NCBI GenBank assembly: GCA_910588865.1
Contig: CAJUSJ010000035.1
Span: 1 to 40,111, forward strand
Length of the DNA stretch: 40,111 nt
Reading direction: 5' to 3'
Source: an uncultured Lachnospiraceae bacterium
Lineage (GTDB): Bacteria; Bacillota; Clostridia; Lachnospirales; Lachnospiraceae
In this document: positions 8,574 to 15,851 of the stretch, one piece after another
How the letters are laid out: every line of letters starts with the position of its first letter
Position numbering within the stretch: the first letter of the stretch is position 1
Program-made: the position numbers and the translations under genes
Notes under the pieces: model-generated
Seen by the model: only the letters and a program-made list of their open reading frames with translations
Databases searched by the model: none
Told to the model about the DNA's origin: nothing

Positions 8574-10523
8574 ATGAGCAAACGAAAAATTTTGATAAAG
8601 AGATGCCAGAATCTGGCATTAGCGGGAGCGGTCGCGGTGCTGACGGGACTTCCGGCGGAAAGCGGGTGGGCCGCTGGGCCGGGGGAAGGGAATACCTCTG
8701 GCTCAATAAGCGCAGGCGCTCAAAGCGGAGGTCAGAATACAGGAAATATAGGTCCTGGAGCGGGAAGCGGCGGGGCGGGGAACAGCCAGGGAGCCGGAAT
8801 CTCTGGGCCGGGAGGAGGCCCGGGCGCGGGAAACAGTGGCTCGGGAGGCGGCACAGGAAACGCGGGCCCGGGAGGAGGCCCCGGAGGGGGAAGCGGCGGT
8901 TCGGCAGGAACTGGAAATTCCGGGACAGACACAGCCTCGGGAAGTTCTGGCGGGTCTGGAAGCACAGCTTCCGGCACCACCTCGGATTCCAATGCCTGGA
9001 AGTTTTTTGATGGAAGCTATCGTATGCCTGACGGCTCTGCCATCTTAAATGTTCTGCGCAGAGGCATCGACGTGTCCCGGTGGCAGGGGGAGATTGACTG
9101 GGATCAGGTGGCCGCGGACGATGTGTCGTTTGTCATGCTGGGTACCCGGTCAAAGGGGGCAGTGGACCCCTATTTCCACAGGAATATTCAGAATGCGGCC
9201 CGGGCCGGGGTTCAGGTGGGCGTTTACATTTATTCCCTGGCCACCACAACGGAGATGGCAGTGGCGGAGGCGGACTTTGTGCTGGATCTGATCAAGGACT
9301 ATCCCATATCCTACCCGGTAGCCTTAGACATGGAGGATGACGTGCAGGCGGTACTGTCAAAGGAAGAGCTGGCGGCCATCGCCAACGCGTTCTGCGGCAG
9401 GATTTCCGACGCGGGCTACTATCCCATCATCTATGCCAACGAGAACTGGCTTGCCAATTACCTGGACATGTCCCTGATGGATTATCCGGTGTGGGTGGCC
9501 AGGTATTCCCGCAGGCCGTCATATGCTTCCCCGGTTATGTGGCAGTGCACCAGCACCGGGTCTGTCAACGGCATTAACGGCAATGTGGATATTGATTTTC
9601 AGTTCCGGGATTTTTCTGATGTGATCCCAGCCAACACCTGGCGGACCATTGGCGGCAATACATATTACTACGCGGGATATGCTATGCAGAAAGACACCTG
9701 GATCAATGACGGCGATGGCTGGTACTTTATGGATCAGGACGGCCTGGCTCTGAAAGACTGGTTCCTCAGAGGCGGGGAACGGTATTATCTGGACAGCGCC
9801 ACAGGAAAGATGCAGTACGGCTGGAAGGCGGATGGAGAAACCTGGTACTATCTTGGAAATTCCGGAGCCGCGGTGACGGGCTGGATCGACGACAACGGAA
9901 CCTGGTATTTCGGAGACAGGACAACCGGGGCCATGGAGACCGGATGGCTTGAGGAAGGAGGCCAGACCTACTATCTGGCAGATTCCGGGGCCATGGCCAC
10001 GGGCTGGATCAGGCCTGACGGCACCTGGCGGTACATGGATCAGAGCGGAGCCATGTCCAGAGGCTGGGTTAACGACAGCGGAGAGTGGTATTATCTTGAC
10101 CAGAGGGGCCTCATGAAAACGGGCTGGCTTGAGGATGGCGGTCAAAGATATTTTCTGAAGGGAAGCGGTGCCAGGGTAACCGGCTGGAGGCCTATTGACA
10201 ATAACTGGTACTATTTTGACCAGGAAGGACGAATGGCCACAGGCTGGCTTCTGAAAGACGGCGTCTGGTATTATCTGAACCAGGATGGCACCATGGCCAC
10301 GGGGCTGATTCAGGTAAACAATGTCTGGTATTATCTGAATCCAGATGGCGCTATGGCGATGGATACGGATATCATCGCAGGAGATGTGACTTACCATGCG
10401 GATGGCAGCGGCGCTCTCAGCCTTGTCGCGCCGGAAGAGAACCATGATCAGCAGAATTCCGAAGGCAGCGGCCAGGAAGATCCGCGGAACCAGAAGGTCA
10501 CTGGGCCGGGGGATCTGTTGTAG
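8574..10523 (+). CDS. Secreted GH25 lysozyme with choline-binding-type repeats
   Basis: A 649-residue exported muramidase. Layout: signal peptide (residues 1-33, KRKILIKRCQNLALAGAV then a cleavable AAG region); a Gly/Ser/Pro-rich low-complexity linker (about 34-140); a GH25 catalytic domain (about 160-345) starting RGIDVSRWQ, with D166 and the D252-x-E254 pair expected for catalysis; then about ten repeats of some 20 residues in the GW...WYYL...G pattern of cell-wall (choline)-binding modules. Start ATG 8574 is chosen for AAGGAGA at 8562-8568. It probably cleaves the glycan backbone of peptidoglycan during growth, separation or competition. The linker is strikingly Gly-rich; the long frames that overlap it are artefacts of its composition. 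Confidence 0.92.
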   Translation: MSKRKILIKRCQNLALAGAVAVLTGLPAESGWAAGPGEGNTSGSISAGAQSGGQNTGNIGPGAGSGGAGNSQGAGISGPGGGPGAGNSGSGGGTGNAGPGGGPGGGSGGSAGTGNSGTDTASGSSGGSGSTASGTTSDSNAWKFFDGSYRMPDGSAILNVLRRGIDVSRWQGEIDWDQVAADDVSFVMLGTRSKGAVDPYFHRNIQNAARAGVQVGVYIYSLATTTEMAVAEADFVLDLIKDYPISYPVALDMEDDVQAVLSKEELAAIANAFCGRISDAGYYPIIYANENWLANYLDMSLMDYPVWVARYSRRPSYASPVMWQCTSTGSVNGINGNVDIDFQFRDFSDVIPANTWRTIGGNTYYYAGYAMQKDTWINDGDGWYFMDQDGLALKDWFLRGGERYYLDSATGKMQYGWKADGETWYYLGNSGAAVTGWIDDNGTWYFGDRTTGAMETGWLEEGGQTYYLADSGAMATGWIRPDGTWRYMDQSGAMSRGWVNDSGEWYYLDQRGLMKTGWLEDGGQRYFLKGSGARVTGWRPIDNNWYYFDQEGRMATGWLLKDGVWYYLNQDGTMATGLIQVNNVWYYLNPDGAMAMDTDIIAGDVTYHADGSGALSLVAPEENHDQQNSEGSGQEDPRNQKVTGPGDLL

Positions 10524-10637
10524 AAAGAGCCGGGGAGGTGGAAAGAAGAGAGACCAAACCGGAGGGAATTTCCTCACAAACTTGCCTGTGGGCAGTAAAC
10601 CGTTCTCCTGGCGTAATAAAATTGTAAAAAATACTGG

Positions 10638-10666
10638 TTGCCAATAAGCATCATATAGAGTAAAAT
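10638..10666 (+). promoter_or_regulatory. Promoter of the putative type III antitoxin RNA
   Basis: TTGCCA (10638-10643) and TAAAAT (10661-10666) are 17 bp apart. The predicted start near 10673 lies just before a structured RNA that ends in a terminator at 10780. Confidence 0.6.
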
Positions 10667-10672
10667 AATAAG

Positions 10673-10781
10673 AGAAGATTAGTCTTCACAGATGAGGCGA
10701 GTGACGGTTCCGACTCGTCGGTAAACTAAAAAATAACCGAGTGATGAATTGGCGGGAAGATTGCGGTCTTTCCGCCTTTTA
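10673..10781 (+). ncRNA. Putative type III (TenpI-like) antitoxin RNA
   Basis: A short RNA bounded by a promoter upstream and a terminator downstream, directly before a TenpN-like toxin remnant; this is the standard architecture of type III toxin-antitoxin loci. The heptamer CGAGTGA recurs at 10698 and 10738, a 40-base period, in keeping with the tandem repeats of such antitoxins, but only about one and a third units can be recognised. A hairpin GGCGAGT/ACTCGTC (10697-10719) lies in the first unit. The call rests mainly on position, because the repeat itself is weak. Confidence 0.45.
10751..10781 (+). terminator. Terminator between antitoxin RNA and toxin
   Basis: GGCGGGAAGA (10751-10760) pairs with TCTTTCCGCC (10768-10777), followed by TTTT. 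In type III loci this leaky terminator sets the ratio of antitoxin RNA to toxin mRNA. Confidence 0.8.
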
Positions 10782-10802
10782 CGACTAATCAGGAGAAAAT
10801 CT

Positions 10803-11283
10803 ATGGTATTTCAAGAAGAATTTGATTATCAGATCTTAAGGTTGTCTGACATGTTCTATAAAGCTTATCCCAATCCTCCATTTACGGAAATTTTAAAGAA
10901 AAAGCAAAGGGCCTGTACCTGCCTGTTAATACAGACGTAAAGAAAATCGGATCCGCATTCCATATCGGACGCATATTTCTCATTCTAACGCATACCATAT
11001 TAAAAATTCTGTCCGCTCCAGAAAATCTCAGTCAGGTCTGGATTATTCCAAAGCGGTGATATCCAAAAGATTGAATATATAAGGAAATGAGACAGCGGTT
11101 GTAGACCATGATGAGTATACAGAGACAGTCAAAAATATAGAAAAAATAAAAAATGAGGTTTCAATATTCATAAATGATTATTGCGGTCATGCCCAGGGAA
11201 AGCGGATTTTACATGAAAGTGAGTTTAAACGCCGGTATGTATATTCACCCTTAAAATATTTCCATGAGGAATTGGGAATATAA
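10803..11283 (+). pseudogene. Frameshifted TenpN-like type III toxin
   Basis: Remnant of an endoribonuclease of the type III toxin family. ATG 10803 has AGGAGA at 10791-10796. Three collinear frames give recognisable segments: DYQILRLSDMFYKAYP...EILKKKQRACTCLLIQT, stopping at TAA 10938-10940; then, one base shifted, RIPYRTHISHSNAYH...SGLDYSKAVISK (about 10954-11065); then, after two further slips, NETAVVDHDEYTET...KYFHEELGI ending at 11283. The IPYRTHI, GLDYSKAV and YFHEELG signatures match what I know of TenpIN toxins. At least three frameshifts are needed, so no full protein is made. AT-richer than its surroundings, which suggests acquisition by transfer. Confidence 0.65.
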
Positions 11284-11295
11284 AAAATACTAATC

Positions 11296-11324
11296 TTGCG
11301 GATTCCCCCCCGCGATGCTATACT
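11296..11324 (+). promoter_or_regulatory. Promoter of the Sir2-like gene
   Basis: TTGCGG (11296-11301) and TATACT (11319-11324) with a 17-bp spacer. Transcription would begin near 11331, which favours the start codons at 11376 or 11382 over the ATG at 11337. Confidence 0.6.
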
Positions 11325-11375
11325 GTCCTGAGAACAATGGGAGGCAGCATCTTTCTGTCCTCCGGAAAGCGTGGG

Positions 11376-12032
11376 ATGATCATGGATAAAGAAGAGAGCA
11401 GAGTACTGGGAGAGAAAAAAGCGTTGGAGGACTTAGCCGCCGCCGCCAAGGTGCTGGTAGGCATCGGCGGGGAGTGGAACCATACGAAGAACCCGGATAT
11501 TGGTCTGGCCTATCAGGCTCTGGCCAGGCTTCTGGAGGGAAAAGACTATTTTATCGTAACCACCAATACCGACGCTGCCATCTATGACAGCTCATTGGAC
11601 CAGGAGAGGGTGGTAGCGCCCTGCGGCAACGAGACCTGGCGGCAGTGCTCCAAAGCCTGTACCAAGGATATCTGGGAGCCTGGCGAGATTCCCGACGACA
11701 TCTGCCCCCACTGCGGCGCTCCCCTGACAGGCAACACCAGGGAGGCGGAGACTTATATTGAGGAAGGCTACCTGCCTCAGTGGCAGAAGTATACCCGCTG
11801 GCTTGCCATGACCATGAACCGGGAGCTGCTGGTGTGGGAGCTGGGGGAGGGATTTAAGGTTCCCACAGTGATCCGGTGGCCTTTTGAGAAAACGGTTTTC
11901 TTTAACAGAAAATCCCGCATGTACCGGGTTCATCAAACCTTAAGCCAGGTGACAGAGGAAATCAAAGAGAGGGCTGTGGCTGTGGCGGAGAATTCTGTGG
12001 GATGGATAAAAAGCCTGGAAAAGCAGTTGTAA
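11376..12032 (+). CDS. Sir2-like NAD-dependent protein with a zinc ribbon
   Basis: A 218-residue cytosolic protein of the sirtuin superfamily. Visible: GIGGEWN in place of the usual GAG(I/L)S nucleotide loop, the TTNTDAAIY stretch corresponding to the sirtuin QN-x-D segment, and four Cys (CSKAC, then CPHC) forming a zinc site. Where classical sirtuins have the catalytic His-Gly (for example ELHG), this protein reads APCGNETWRQC, so the His position is Cys83. The ETWRQCSKAC pattern recalls the class M sirtuins that act in ADP-ribosylation, but no macrodomain or lipoyl-carrier gene is nearby. Start ATG 11376 (or ATG 11382) is preferred because of the promoter position; no strong ribosome site is seen. 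Superfamily is likely, activity unknown. Confidence 0.7.
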   Translation: MIMDKEESRVLGEKKALEDLAAAAKVLVGIGGEWNHTKNPDIGLAYQALARLLEGKDYFIVTTNTDAAIYDSSLDQERVVAPCGNETWRQCSKACTKDIWEPGEIPDDICPHCGAPLTGNTREAETYIEEGYLPQWQKYTRWLAMTMNRELLVWELGEGFKVPTVIRWPFEKTVFFNRKSRMYRVHQTLSQVTEEIKERAVAVAENSVGWIKSLEKQL

Positions 12033-12055
12033 TTTTATGAGGAAATCTGTATAAT
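12027..12055 (+). promoter_or_regulatory. hisHF promoter
   Basis: TTGTAA (12027-12032) and TATAAT (12050-12055) are 17 bp apart, with the -35 inside the last codons of the Sir2-like gene. Predicted start near 12062, giving a 92-base leader. Confidence 0.65.
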
Positions 12056-12061
12056 GACTTT

Positions 12062-12153
12062 CGTAGGGCGGCTGGCATTACATGGAAGGCCGCGAAAGGT
12101 TTGGATCAACCTCGCGGGGCACAATCCCGCCAGGATAAAGAAGGGGTAAGGAC
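12062..12153 (+). promoter_or_regulatory. Foldable GC-rich leader of hisHF
   Basis: The 92-base leader contains the hairpin CCGCG (12090-12094)/CGCGG (12113-12117) with inner GGTT/AACC. Its ends can pair in two mutually exclusive ways: GGCGG (12067-12071) with CCGCC (12127-12131), or CTGGC (12072-12076) with GCCAG (12129-12133). No terminator is seen. The CTGGC and CCGCC blocks only partly resemble the conserved parts of the ZTP riboswitch, so a cis-regulatory RNA is possible but unproven. Confidence 0.35.
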
Positions 12154-12759
12154 ATGATTGCGGTCATAGATTACGACGGGGGAAATTTAAGGAGCGTTGA
12201 GAAAGCCCTGGCGTTTCTGGGACAGGAGGCAGTGATCACCAGGGACCAGGATGAGATCCTCTCAGCGGACAAGATTATTCTGCCAGGCGTGGGGGCTTTC
12301 GGGGACGCCATGGGAAGGCTGGGCCGGTATGGTCTGGTGGAGGTGATCCGTCAGGCGGCGGCTGAGAAGACCCCGTTTCTTGGCATCTGCCTGGGGCTGC
12401 AGCTGATGTTTGAGAGCAGCCAGGAGAGCGAGGGAGTGGAAGGACTTGGCCTTTTAAAAGGAAAGAACTTGAGGATCCCGGACCGCGCTGGTCTTAAGAT
12501 TCCTCATATGGGCTGGAATTCCCTGGATATAAGGCCGGATTCCAGGCTGTTTGCCGGAGTTTCCTCTGGAGAGTATGTATATTTTGTCCACTCCTATTAT
12601 CTGAAGGCAGAGGATGAGGCGGCGGTGGCGGCGTCCGCGGAGTACAGCACCCACATCCACGCGGCTGTGGAATGGGGAAATCTTTACGCCTGCCAGTTTC
12701 ATCCGGAGAAGAGCGGGGATGTGGGCCTTAGGATCTTAAAAAACTTTGTAGAGCTTTGA
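12154..12759 (+). CDS. hisH: Imidazole glycerol phosphate synthase, glutaminase subunit HisH
   Basis: A 201-residue class I glutamine amidotransferase that supplies ammonia to HisF in histidine synthesis. The N-terminal MIAVIDYDGGNLRSVEKAL, the nucleophile elbow GICLGLQ with C79, and the C-terminal QFHPEKSG with H183 and E185 complete the Cys-His-Glu triad; the PGVGAFGDAM oxyanion loop is present. Start ATG 12154 behind AAGGGGTAAGG. Followed after 18 bases by hisF. The pair stands apart from the rest of a his operon, with its own promoter and a long leader. Confidence 0.96.
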   Translation: MIAVIDYDGGNLRSVEKALAFLGQEAVITRDQDEILSADKIILPGVGAFGDAMGRLGRYGLVEVIRQAAAEKTPFLGICLGLQLMFESSQESEGVEGLGLLKGKNLRIPDRAGLKIPHMGWNSLDIRPDSRLFAGVSSGEYVYFVHSYYLKAEDEAAVAASAEYSTHIHAAVEWGNLYACQFHPEKSGDVGLRILKNFVEL

Positions 12760-12777
12760 CCATTGGCGGAGGTGCGT

Positions 12778-13539
12778 ATGTTTACAAAACGAATCATTCC
12801 CTGTCTGGATGTACATAATGGCCGGGTGGTAAAGGGAGTCAATTTTGTGAATCTGAGAGACGCGGGAGACCCGGTGGAGATCGGGGCAGCCTACGGAAAA
12901 GCAGGGGCCGACGAGCTGGTATTTCTGGATATCACCGCTTCCTCTGATGCCAGGGAGACCATTGTGGACATGGTGCGCCGGGTGGCGGAGACGGTTTTTA
13001 TCCCCTTTACCGTTGGCGGCGGTATCCGGACAGTGGAGGATTTTAAGCGGCTTCTGCGGGAGGGCGCGGACAAGATCTCCATCAATTCTTCCGCCATCGA
13101 CACCCCAGACCTGATCCGTGACGCGGCTGACCGGTTCGGGCGGCAGTGCGTGGTGGTGGCCATCGACGCCAAGCGGCGGAAGGATGGCTCAGGGTGGAAT
13201 GTATACAAACATGGCGGCCGCATCGACACTGGCCTTGACGCGGTGGAGTGGGCCATGAAGGCGGACCGCCTGGGGGCCGGGGAGATCCTGCTGACCAGCA
13301 TGGACCGGGATGGGACCAAGGCTGGATATGACTGTGAGCTGACGGCGCTGATCGGGGACAATGTGTCAGTGCCTGTCATCGCGTCGGGAGGCGCGGGGAC
13401 CAGGGAACACTTTTATGAGGCCCTCACTGAGGGAAAGGCAGATGCGGCGCTGGCGGCGTCTTTATTTCACTACAAGGAGCTGGAGATCAGGGACCTGAAA
13501 CAATATCTCCGGGGCCGGGGAGTGGCGGTACGGCTGTGA
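12778..13539 (+). CDS. hisF: Imidazole glycerol phosphate synthase, cyclase subunit HisF
   Basis: A 253-residue TIM barrel that uses ammonia from HisH to convert PRFAR into imidazole glycerol phosphate plus AICAR. It starts MFTKRIIPCLDV, with catalytic D11 and D130 (VVAIDAKR) at their canonical numbers. The phosphate-binding loops VGGGIRT and ASGGAGT are intact. Start ATG 12778, with GGCGGAGGTG just upstream, is preferred to TTG 12763. Co-transcribed with hisH. Confidence 0.97.
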   Translation: MFTKRIIPCLDVHNGRVVKGVNFVNLRDAGDPVEIGAAYGKAGADELVFLDITASSDARETIVDMVRRVAETVFIPFTVGGGIRTVEDFKRLLREGADKISINSSAIDTPDLIRDAADRFGRQCVVVAIDAKRRKDGSGWNVYKHGGRIDTGLDAVEWAMKADRLGAGEILLTSMDRDGTKAGYDCELTALIGDNVSVPVIASGGAGTREHFYEALTEGKADAALAASLFHYKELEIRDLKQYLRGRGVAVRL

Positions 13540-13612
13540 AAAGCTTGGAAGTACAATAGCAGTGAAAAAAGGGAAAGAAAACAATATTTCAAGAATACAT
13601 TTTAAGAAGAAA

Positions 13613-13646
13613 TGGCGCTGTGGGCAGGTTCTGCCTGACAGCGCCA
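13613..13646 (+). other. Strong hairpin in the leader of ung
   Basis: TGGCGCTGT (13613-13621) pairs perfectly with ACAGCGCCA (13638-13646); inside it GGCAG pairs with CTGCC. No T run follows, so this is not a classical terminator. It ends 18 bases before the ung start and could stabilise or modulate the ung-uppP message. Confidence 0.55.
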
Positions 13647-13664
13647 AAGAAAGGATACAGGATT

Positions 13665-14339
13665 ATGGGAGCTTTGCAGAACGACTGGCTGGAGGCAGTG
13701 GGCGGCGAGTTTAAAAAAACATATTACAAAGAGCTGTATGAGTTTGTGAAACAGGAGTACAATACAACCACAGTGTACCCGCCCGCGGATGATATTTTTA
13801 ATGCTCTGCATCTGACGCCGTTAAAAGAGGTTAAGGTGTTGGTGCTGGGGCAGGACCCCTACCACGGAGCCAACCAGGCCCACGGCCTGTCATTTTCCGT
13901 ATTGCCGGGGCAGAAGACCCCGCCGTCTCTTAAAAACATTTACCAGGAACTTCACGATGATCTGGGATGTGAGATTCCCAACAACGGATATCTGGAGAAA
14001 TGGGCAAAGCAGGGGGTGCTGATGCTCAATACCGTGCTGACCGTGCGGGCCCACAAGCCAAACTCCCATCAGGGAAAGGGCTGGGAGTATTTTACGGATG
14101 CCATTATTGAGGCGGTCAACAAGGAGGACCGTCCCATTGTGTACCTTCTCTGGGGACGCCCGGCGCAGAAAAAGGCTTCCATGCTCAACAATCCCAAGCA
14201 TCTGATCTTAAAAGCGCCTCACCCAAGTCCCTACTCAGCGGACACGGGATTTTTCGGCTGCCGTCATTTCAGCCAGGCCAATGAATTTTTAAGATCCCAT
14301 GGAGTGGACCCTGTTGACTGGCAGATTGAAAATATTTAG
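13665..14339 (+). CDS. ung: Uracil-DNA glycosylase
   Basis: Family 1 uracil-DNA glycosylase, 224 residues, which removes uracil from DNA to start base excision repair. The catalytic water-activating loop GQDPYHG has D64, the same number as in E. coli. The uracil-binding LLWGRPAQKK and the HPSPYSA loop with H186 are present. Start ATG 13665 gives the usual N-terminus MGALQNDWLEAV; an upstream frame start at 13620 lies within a hairpin and is rejected. uppP follows after 11 bases, so the two probably share a transcript. Confidence 0.97.
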   Translation: MGALQNDWLEAVGGEFKKTYYKELYEFVKQEYNTTTVYPPADDIFNALHLTPLKEVKVLVLGQDPYHGANQAHGLSFSVLPGQKTPPSLKNIYQELHDDLGCEIPNNGYLEKWAKQGVLMLNTVLTVRAHKPNSHQGKGWEYFTDAIIEAVNKEDRPIVYLLWGRPAQKKASMLNNPKHLILKAPHPSPYSADTGFFGCRHFSQANEFLRSHGVDPVDWQIENI

Positions 14340-14350
14340 AGGAGCGCGCG

Positions 14351-15241
14351 ATGAGTATCAATGAAGTGTTGAAGGTCCTGGTATTCGGGATCGTTGAGGG
14401 CTTTACAGAATGGCTTCCCATCAGCAGCACCGGACATATGATCCTGCTGGACGATCTGATCCACTTAAATGTGACAGAGGAATTTCGGGAAGTGTTCATG
14501 GTGGTCATCCAGCTGGGGGCTATTCTGGCGGTGGTCCTTCTATATTTTAAAAAACTGAATCCTTTTGTCAGCCAGAAAAACGTGAGAGAGCGGGACATGG
14601 CCAATGTGTGGCAGCTGGGCCCAAGCAGTGTGATGATAAAAAGGCACACCATGATCCTGTGGCTCAAGGTAGTCATCGCCTGCCTTCCGGCGGCAATCAT
14701 AGGAATCCCTTTAGATGACTGGATGGAAGCTCATCTGAGAAGCAGCTATATTGTGGCGGCCATGCTGATCCTGTACGGAATCCTGTTCATCGTGGTGGAG
14801 AACCAGAACTACGGCCAGAGGCCAAGAGTGGAGAGAACCGGGCAGATCTCTATCCGGCTGGCGTTGTATATTGGCCTGTTCCAGGTGCTTTCCCTGGTGC
14901 CGGGTACCTCCAGGTCAGGAGCCACCATCCTGGGTGCCATGATTTTAGGATGCTCCAGAAGCGCGGCGGCGGAGTTCTCCTTCTTTCTGGGGATTCCGGT
15001 GATGTTCGGGGCCAGCCTTTTGAAGCTTTTTAAATTCGGGTTTCATTTTACGGGAGCCGAAGTGTTTACCCTGATCTTCGGCATGGTAGTGGCATTTTTG
15101 GTGTCCGTGTATTCCATCAAATTCCTTATGAGCTATATCCGCGGAAATGATTTCAAGCTGTTCGGCTACTACCGGATCGCGCTGGGGGTTCTGGTGATCC
15201 TGTATTTTGGAATCAAAGGGGCCATGGCATTTTTTGGGTAG
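14351..15241 (+). CDS. uppP: Undecaprenyl-diphosphatase UppP (BacA)
   Basis: A 296-residue integral membrane phosphatase that recycles undecaprenyl pyrophosphate to the monophosphate lipid carrier for peptidoglycan; it also gives bacitracin tolerance. Motif 1 EGFTEWLPISSTGHM and motif 2 VPGTSRSGATI, which carry the catalytic Glu and Arg/Ser residues, are intact, with about seven or eight hydrophobic segments. Start ATG 14351 behind GAGGAG. A terminator follows directly. Confidence 0.96.
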   Translation: MSINEVLKVLVFGIVEGFTEWLPISSTGHMILLDDLIHLNVTEEFREVFMVVIQLGAILAVVLLYFKKLNPFVSQKNVRERDMANVWQLGPSSVMIKRHTMILWLKVVIACLPAAIIGIPLDDWMEAHLRSSYIVAAMLILYGILFIVVENQNYGQRPRVERTGQISIRLALYIGLFQVLSLVPGTSRSGATILGAMILGCSRSAAAEFSFFLGIPVMFGASLLKLFKFGFHFTGAEVFTLIFGMVVAFLVSVYSIKFLMSYIRGNDFKLFGYYRIALGVLVILYFGIKGAMAFFG

Positions 15242-15248
15242 ATAAAAT

Positions 15249-15291
15249 AAAAGGTGAAAGATCGGAATGTTCCAGGATCTTTCACCTTTTT
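15249..15291 (+). terminator. Terminator of ung-uppP
   Basis: AAAAGGTGAAAGATC (15249-15263) pairs perfectly with GATCTTTCACCTTTT (15276-15290); the T tract runs straight into repeat copy 2. Confidence 0.92.
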
Positions 15292-15380
15292 GTGTACACG
15301 AGACAGAGAGGAATATGGCCGCTAAAGCGGCCCCGCTCCGCCCAGGTACGGCGAGAGGGGGAAGGGCCGCCCCTGCTCGA
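15291..15380 (+). repeat. GC-rich hairpin repeat, copy 2
   Basis: Shares TGTGTACACG, the 29-base core (15306-15334) with the GGCCGC-TAAA-GCGGCC hairpin, and GGGGGAAGGGCC with copy 1 at 7303-7390. It diverges after about 90 bases. It again begins in the T run of a terminator, 8 kb from copy 1 and in the same orientation. Confidence 0.75.
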
Positions 15381-15434
15381 TAGTTTTCGTAACGGTTCAG
15401 GACATGGAGTCACGGGTTTTCCATTATCAATCTA

Positions 15435-15680
15435 TCAGGGAGCAAAAAGCCGCTGGATGCGGGCTTCCGCGTATTGTTCGTCTGTGCCGTTAAAAAAGAA
15501 TAACTGCGTTCTTGCCTGAGTGTCAAAGTTCCGTATCATCGCCTCGTAATCTTTCACGTTCACTCTGGATGCTCCATATTCCACATATATATCGCAATCA
15601 CAAGAGTTGGCAGTTGTGATCAATACGGTTAGCGGAATAGGACGGGATCTCTGACGAATATCCATCGTTTTCCGTAACAT
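15435..15680 (-). CDS. HPr-like protein lacking the phosphorylatable His
   Basis: An 81-residue protein. The segment from NSCDCDIYVEYGASRVNVKDYEAM matches the second half of the HPr fold (the strand-helix part usually reading DIFIEKDGKKVNAKSIM). The HARPA motif that carries the phosphorylated His15 is absent, and there is no His anywhere in the protein. Such stub proteins are common in Lachnospiraceae; their function is unknown. Start ATG 15680 with AAGGGGG upstream on the minus strand, and a good promoter at 15727-15754. It ends tail-to-tail with the repeat behind uppP. Confidence 0.72.
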   Translation of the reverse strand: MLRKTMDIRQRSRPIPLTVLITTANSCDCDIYVEYGASRVNVKDYEAMIRNFDTQARTQLFFFNGTDEQYAEARIQRLFAP

Positions 15681-15726
15681 AAACCAGCCCCCTTACTTAT
15701 AGAAAAAAGACTATGTGACATTTGAT

Positions 15727-15754
15727 ATTATACAAATTCATTGTAGCACGACAA
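15727..15754 (-). promoter_or_regulatory. Promoter of the HPr-like gene
   Basis: Minus strand TTGTCG (15749-15754), 16-bp spacer, TATAAT (15727-15732), in an AT-rich stretch about 45 bases upstream of the start codon. Confidence 0.6.
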
Positions 15755-15851
15755 AAGAAAAAATACAAGTATTACAAGAAAGAAAAAATCAAAAAAAATG
15801 TAATGAATTTATAAATTGACGGACAAGTCAGATTAATAAAAGAAAGTTAAT

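Noticed and set aside
8603..9010. Arg/Gly-rich frame inside the lysozyme gene
   Set aside because: It results from the Gly-rich linker DNA read in another frame.
9650..10370. Tandem DNA repeat or CRISPR-like array in the lysozyme gene
   Set aside because: The periodicity comes from the coding of cell-wall-binding repeats; spacers and identical repeats are absent. No CRISPR array, tRNA or rRNA was seen in the window.
12062..12153. Outright ZTP riboswitch call
   Set aside because: Only parts of the two conserved blocks agree (CTGGC, CCGCC), while the key GGGCA end is absent; kept only as an unassigned structured leader.
15292..15519. Open frame of 75 codons behind uppP
   Set aside because: Starts in a terminator and repeat and runs antisense into the HPr-like gene; no ribosome site.
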